A stretch of DNA of 64,000 nucleotides from positions 1 through 64,000 of the forward strand of contig CATKXO010000010.1 of NCBI GenBank assembly GCA_949840775.1, read 5' to 3'. Below the pieces are notes generated by a model. That model saw nothing but the letters and a program-made list of their open reading frames with translations, did no database searches and had not been told where the DNA came from. This document shows positions 61,141 through 64,000 of this stretch, piece by piece. Origin of the DNA: an uncultured bacterium (lineage in GTDB: Bacteria; Bacillota; Clostridia; Oscillospirales; Oscillospiraceae). Position 1 is the first letter of the stretch, and each line of letters starts with the position of its first letter. Both the position numbers and the translations under genes were made by a program.

Positions 61141-62628
61141 ATGCTGTATATCGGAATCGACCTGGGCACCTCCGCCGTCAAGCTGCTGCTGACGGACGGG
61201 GAGGGCGAGATCAAAAACATCGTCTCCAAAGAGTACCCCCTGGAGTTCCCCCAGCCCGGCTGGAGCCAGCAGAATCCGGAGGACTGGAAACAGGCCGTTC
61301 TGGAGGGCATCCCGGAGCTGCTGGCCGGTTTTGACGCCAGTCAGGTGGCGGGCATCGGCGCCGGCGGCCAGATGCATGGCCTGGTGGTGCTGGACAGGGA
61401 GGGCAAGGTGATCCGCCCCGCCATCCTGTGGAACGACGGCCGCACCGCTAGGCAGGTGGACTGGCTCAACAATGTGGTGGGCAGGGAGAAGCTGTCCAAG
61501 CTCACCGCCAACATCGCCTTTGCCGGCTTTACCGCCCCCAAGCTCCTGTGGATGCGGGAAAACGAGCCTGACCTGTTTGCCAAAATCGACAAAATCATGC
61601 TCCCCAAGGACTATATCAACTATATTCTCACCGGCGTCCACTGCACCGACTATTCCGACGCCAGTGGGATGCTCCTCCTGGATGTGGCCCGCAAGTGCTG
61701 GTCGAAAGAGATGCTGGAGCTGTGCGGCATTTCAGAGGAGCAGATGCCCAGGCTTTTTGAGAGCTATGAGAAAGTCGGGACGCTGAAGCCCGAAATTGCC
61801 AGGGAGCTGGGCCTACCTGAAAATGTCGTTGTCTGCGCCGGGGCGGGGGACAACGCCGCCGCCGCCGTGGGCACCGGCACCGTGGGGGAGGGGGCCTGCA
61901 ACATCTCTTTGGGCACCTCCGGCACCATCTTCATCTCCAGCGAAAAGTTCGGGGTGGACCCCAACAACGCCCTCCACGCCTTTGCCCACGCCGACGGGCA
62001 CTACCACCTGATGGGCTGTATGCTGTCCGCCGCCAGCTGCAACAAGTGGCTGATGGAGGATATTTTCAAAACCTCTGACTATGCAGGGGAGCAGAAGGAC
62101 ATTACGCCCGGCAAATTGGGGAATAACCACGTCTATTTCCTGCCCTACCTCATGGGGGAGCGCTCCCCCATCAACGACACCAACGCCAGGGGCACCTTTG
62201 CGGGCATGACCATGGATACCACCCGGTCCGACCTGACCCAGGCGGTGCTGGAGGGGGTGGCCTTCGCCATCCGGGACAGCTTTGAGGTGGCCAGGACTCT
62301 GGGAATCGACATCCGGCGCAGCAAAATCTGCGGCGGCGGGGCCAAGAGCCCCCTGTGGAAGACCATTATGGCCAATGTGCTGAACATTCAGCTGGATGTC
62401 CCCGAATCGGAGCAGGGCCCTGGGATGGGCGGGGCCATGCTGGCTATGGTGGCCTGCGGGCTGTATCCCTCCGTGGCCGGCGCCTGCGCCAGGCTGGTGC
62501 GCACCGCTGAGACGGTCACTCCCGACCCGGATCTGGCCGCCCGGTATGAGGCGCGGTACCGGCAGTTCAAGGCCATTTACCCCGCGCTGAAAGATGTTTT
62601 CGCTGCCATGAACGGGGGACAGCCGTGA
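61141..62628 (+). CDS. xylB: Xylulokinase-type FGGY sugar kinase
   Basis: The 495-residue kinase begins with YIGIDLGTSAVKLLLTD and includes QNPEDWKQAV, GIGAGGQMHGLVVLD, AILWNDGRTARQ, and the C-terminal GVAFAIRDSFEV and GGGAKSPLWKTIMANVL. These fit xylulokinase, which phosphorylates D-xylulose. AAGGAG precedes the ATG, 10 bp after the permease stop. It places a pentulose kinase in the same operon as the importer, so xylose or a related pentose is the best guess for the transported sugar. Confidence 0.92.
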   Translation: MLYIGIDLGTSAVKLLLTDGEGEIKNIVSKEYPLEFPQPGWSQQNPEDWKQAVLEGIPELLAGFDASQVAGIGAGGQMHGLVVLDREGKVIRPAILWNDGRTARQVDWLNNVVGREKLSKLTANIAFAGFTAPKLLWMRENEPDLFAKIDKIMLPKDYINYILTGVHCTDYSDASGMLLLDVARKCWSKEMLELCGISEEQMPRLFESYEKVGTLKPEIARELGLPENVVVCAGAGDNAAAAVGTGTVGEGACNISLGTSGTIFISSEKFGVDPNNALHAFAHADGHYHLMGCMLSAASCNKWLMEDIFKTSDYAGEQKDITPGKLGNNHVYFLPYLMGERSPINDTNARGTFAGMTMDTTRSDLTQAVLEGVAFAIRDSFEVARTLGIDIRRSKICGGGAKSPLWKTIMANVLNIQLDVPESEQGPGMGGAMLAMVACGLYPSVAGACARLVRTAETVTPDPDLAARYEARYRQFKAIYPALKDVFAAMNGGQP

Positions 62629-63287
62629 AAAGGCCCAACTGGACCGAGCTGGCTGTCCGGGTTCTCCTGCTGCTGGCCGGGCTGACGGTGGCCCACCTGG
62701 GGGTCACCCTGTTCCTGGAGTCCGACCTGGGCTCCGACCCCTTCAATGTGCTGGTCCAGGGCCTGTACCGCGCCCTGCCCTGGCCGGGGTGGATGACCCA
62801 CGGCCGGGTCCATCTGCTGGTCAGCCTTTTGATTGTGGCGGTGCTGCTGGCCGCAGCCCGGAACTATGTCCGCATCGGGACGGTGCTGTGCATGGCCCTG
62901 GGCGGGCCCATCATAGACCTGTGGACCGTCCCCCTGGCCCCCCTGTTCCCGGAAACCCTGGCCCTCCCATGGCGGCTGCCGGCCCTGGTAGCCGGGTGCG
63001 TCATCCTGGCCTTTGGCATGACGGTGGTCATCCGCTCTGAGGCGGGCACCGGCCCCAACGACCTGGTGGCGGTAGTCCTCAGCGACAAGACGGGAAAGCC
63101 CTTCGGCCCTGTCCGGGTGGTTGTGGACCTGTGCTTTGCCCTTGCCGGCTTTCTGCTGGGAGGGGTGGTGGGGCTGGGGACCATCGTATGTGCCGGGCTG
63201 GTGGGCCCCTGCGCTCAGGTCTTTCTTCCCGTCAGCGGCAGGCTCTGTGATTTCTGCCTGAACAAAATAAGAGGTGATATGCCATGA
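62625..63287 (+). CDS. YczE/YyaS-family membrane protein
   Basis: The 220-residue protein has five or six hydrophobic segments, GLGSDPFNVLVQGL-like signature (DLGSDPFNVLVQGLYR) and GTGPNDLVAVVLS typical of the YczE group. Its biochemical role is not known. It starts at a GTG overlapping the xylB stop and overlaps the next gene by 4 bp (ATGA), so it is translationally coupled in the sugar operon. A transport or membrane-regulatory role in sugar use is a guess only. Confidence 0.83.
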   Translation: MKRPNWTELAVRVLLLLAGLTVAHLGVTLFLESDLGSDPFNVLVQGLYRALPWPGWMTHGRVHLLVSLLIVAVLLAAARNYVRIGTVLCMALGGPIIDLWTVPLAPLFPETLALPWRLPALVAGCVILAFGMTVVIRSEAGTGPNDLVAVVLSDKTGKPFGPVRVVVDLCFALAGFLLGGVVGLGTIVCAGLVGPCAQVFLPVSGRLCDFCLNKIRGDMP

Positions 63288-63919
63288 AAATCTATTCCAT
63301 CCACGACCCCGAGTTTGTCCCTTACGGGAAGGTGCTGGAGGGCTACGACCCCGCCTGCCTGCTGAAGGCCATGGAGACCATCCCCCTGCCCGAGGCGGGG
63401 GTGGCCTACGAGCCAAGCATCCCCGTTCTGGAGGCCACATGCCTCTACGGCCAGCTCCAGAACAACGCTTACGGCGGGATGCCCGTCCAGCTGGGGATGT
63501 GCTGGGGCCGGAACACCAGGCTCAACTGCCTGGAGTACCACCGGGACAGCGAGATCAATATCGGTGCCAGCGACTTCATTTTGCTGCTGGCCAAGCAGGA
63601 CGAGATTGTGGACGGCGTTCTGGACACCGCCAAGGTGAAGGCTTTCCGGGCGTCCGCCGGCGAGGTGGTGGAGGTCTACGCCACCACCCTGCACTACGCC
63701 CCCTGCCACGTGGACGGGGGAGAGGGCTTCCGGGTGGCCATTGTCCTGCCCCGGGGCACCAACACTGCGGTCCCCGGCGCCAAGCCGCTGAACGAGGAGG
63801 ACAAGTGGCTCACCGCCCGGAACAAGTGGCTGCTGGCCCATCCGGAGAGCTCCGAGGCTGCCCAGGGGGCCCACGCCGGCCTCCGGGGTGAGAATATCGA
63901 CATCGCGGGCGACATCTGA
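63284..63919 (+). CDS. DUF4867-family cupin-like protein
   Basis: The 211-residue protein matches DUF4867: KIYSIHDPEFVPYGKVLEGYD, GGMPVQLGMCWGRNTRLNCLEYHRDSEINIG, FRASAGEVVEVYATTLHYAPCHV and GFRVAIVLPRGTN. The His/Glu-bearing beta segments suggest a cupin-like barrel, perhaps a sugar isomerase or epimerase. The function is unknown. It overlaps the preceding gene by 4 bp (ATGA). Confidence 0.85.
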   Translation: MKIYSIHDPEFVPYGKVLEGYDPACLLKAMETIPLPEAGVAYEPSIPVLEATCLYGQLQNNAYGGMPVQLGMCWGRNTRLNCLEYHRDSEINIGASDFILLLAKQDEIVDGVLDTAKVKAFRASAGEVVEVYATTLHYAPCHVDGGEGFRVAIVLPRGTNTAVPGAKPLNEEDKWLTARNKWLLAHPESSEAAQGAHAGLRGENIDIAGDI

Positions 63920-63971
63920 TTTCCCGCCCCTCTGGGGCGAAAAACCGTAAAAAGTATGAGGAGGAATTATT

Positions 63972-64000
63972 ATGCTGACCAACATCCCTGAAGTAAAACT
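63972..64000 (+). CDS. Start of a truncated gene, probably a sugar isomerase
   Basis: Only ten codons are visible (MLTNIPEVKL), cut by the window end. AGGAGG lies 9 bp before the ATG, so it is a real start. From memory, the sequence resembles the N terminus of L-fucose/L-arabinose isomerase-family proteins, which would complete an isomerase-kinase pathway, but ten residues are too few to be sure. Confidence 0.45.

Overview
The window looks like chromosomal DNA of a high-G+C, spore-lineage Clostridia bacterium, most plausibly an Oscillospiraceae gut commensal of the Flavonifractor/Pseudoflavonifractor/Lawsonibacter type. This is inferred from strong AGGAGG-type ribosome binding sites with ATG, GTG and TTG starts, a SpoIID homologue, RNase Y, an SLH-domain surface protein, glutamine-dependent NAD synthetase, YesN/LytS-type sugar sensors and G/C-rich coding sequence with A/T-rich promoters. 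No rRNA, tRNA or CRISPR array was seen.

Region 1 (1-24 kb) is mostly housekeeping: an SLH surface protein, a LysE exporter with a divergent XRE-cupin regulator, a MATE pump, RNase Y (rny), SpoIID, a hemerythrin-receiver fusion, a resolvase plus AP2-type protein pair, lepA, pta, mnmE, an FAD oxidoreductase, a dCMP deaminase/5'-nucleotidase pair and nadE. Small XRE regulators sit between them, several facing a small unknown protein across an operator-like palindrome. Intergenic TAGGGGC...GCCCCTA palindromic repeats recur here. A cluster of DnaA-box-like 9-mers lies upstream of an isolated mnmE.

Region 2 (23.8-30.2 kb, minus strand) is a TetR-controlled tripartite efflux operon: TetR, a TolC-like coiled-coil protein, an HlyD-type lipoprotein adaptor and an RND pump. 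It has a consensus promoter with two operator palindromes.

Region 3 (30.3-41.3 kb, minus strand) is an 11-kb glycan operon: solute-binding lipoprotein, two permeases, GH112 phosphorylase, GH88 unsaturated glucuronyl hydrolase, DUF2264 protein, a discoidin-like protein, KduI and KduD. The enzymes have no signal peptides, so an imported galactose- and unsaturated-uronate-containing oligosaccharide is probably taken apart in the cytoplasm and the uronate sent to 2-keto-3-deoxygluconate. A divergent AraC regulator begins the plus-strand block.

Region 4 (41.6-64 kb) holds two monosaccharide ABC importers and two complete three-part sugar sensors, each made of a YesN-type response regulator, a LytS-type kinase and a sensory binding lipoprotein. 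The first sensor (42.5-46.5 kb) precedes an mglBAC-type galactose operon whose permease carries a roughly 215-residue coiled-coil extension. The second (51.5-55.5 kb, minus strand) lies next to a ROK/XylR repressor and a divergent xylose-type operon: binding protein, ATPase, permease, xylulokinase-type kinase, a YczE-like membrane protein, a DUF4867 protein and the first codons of a probable sugar isomerase.
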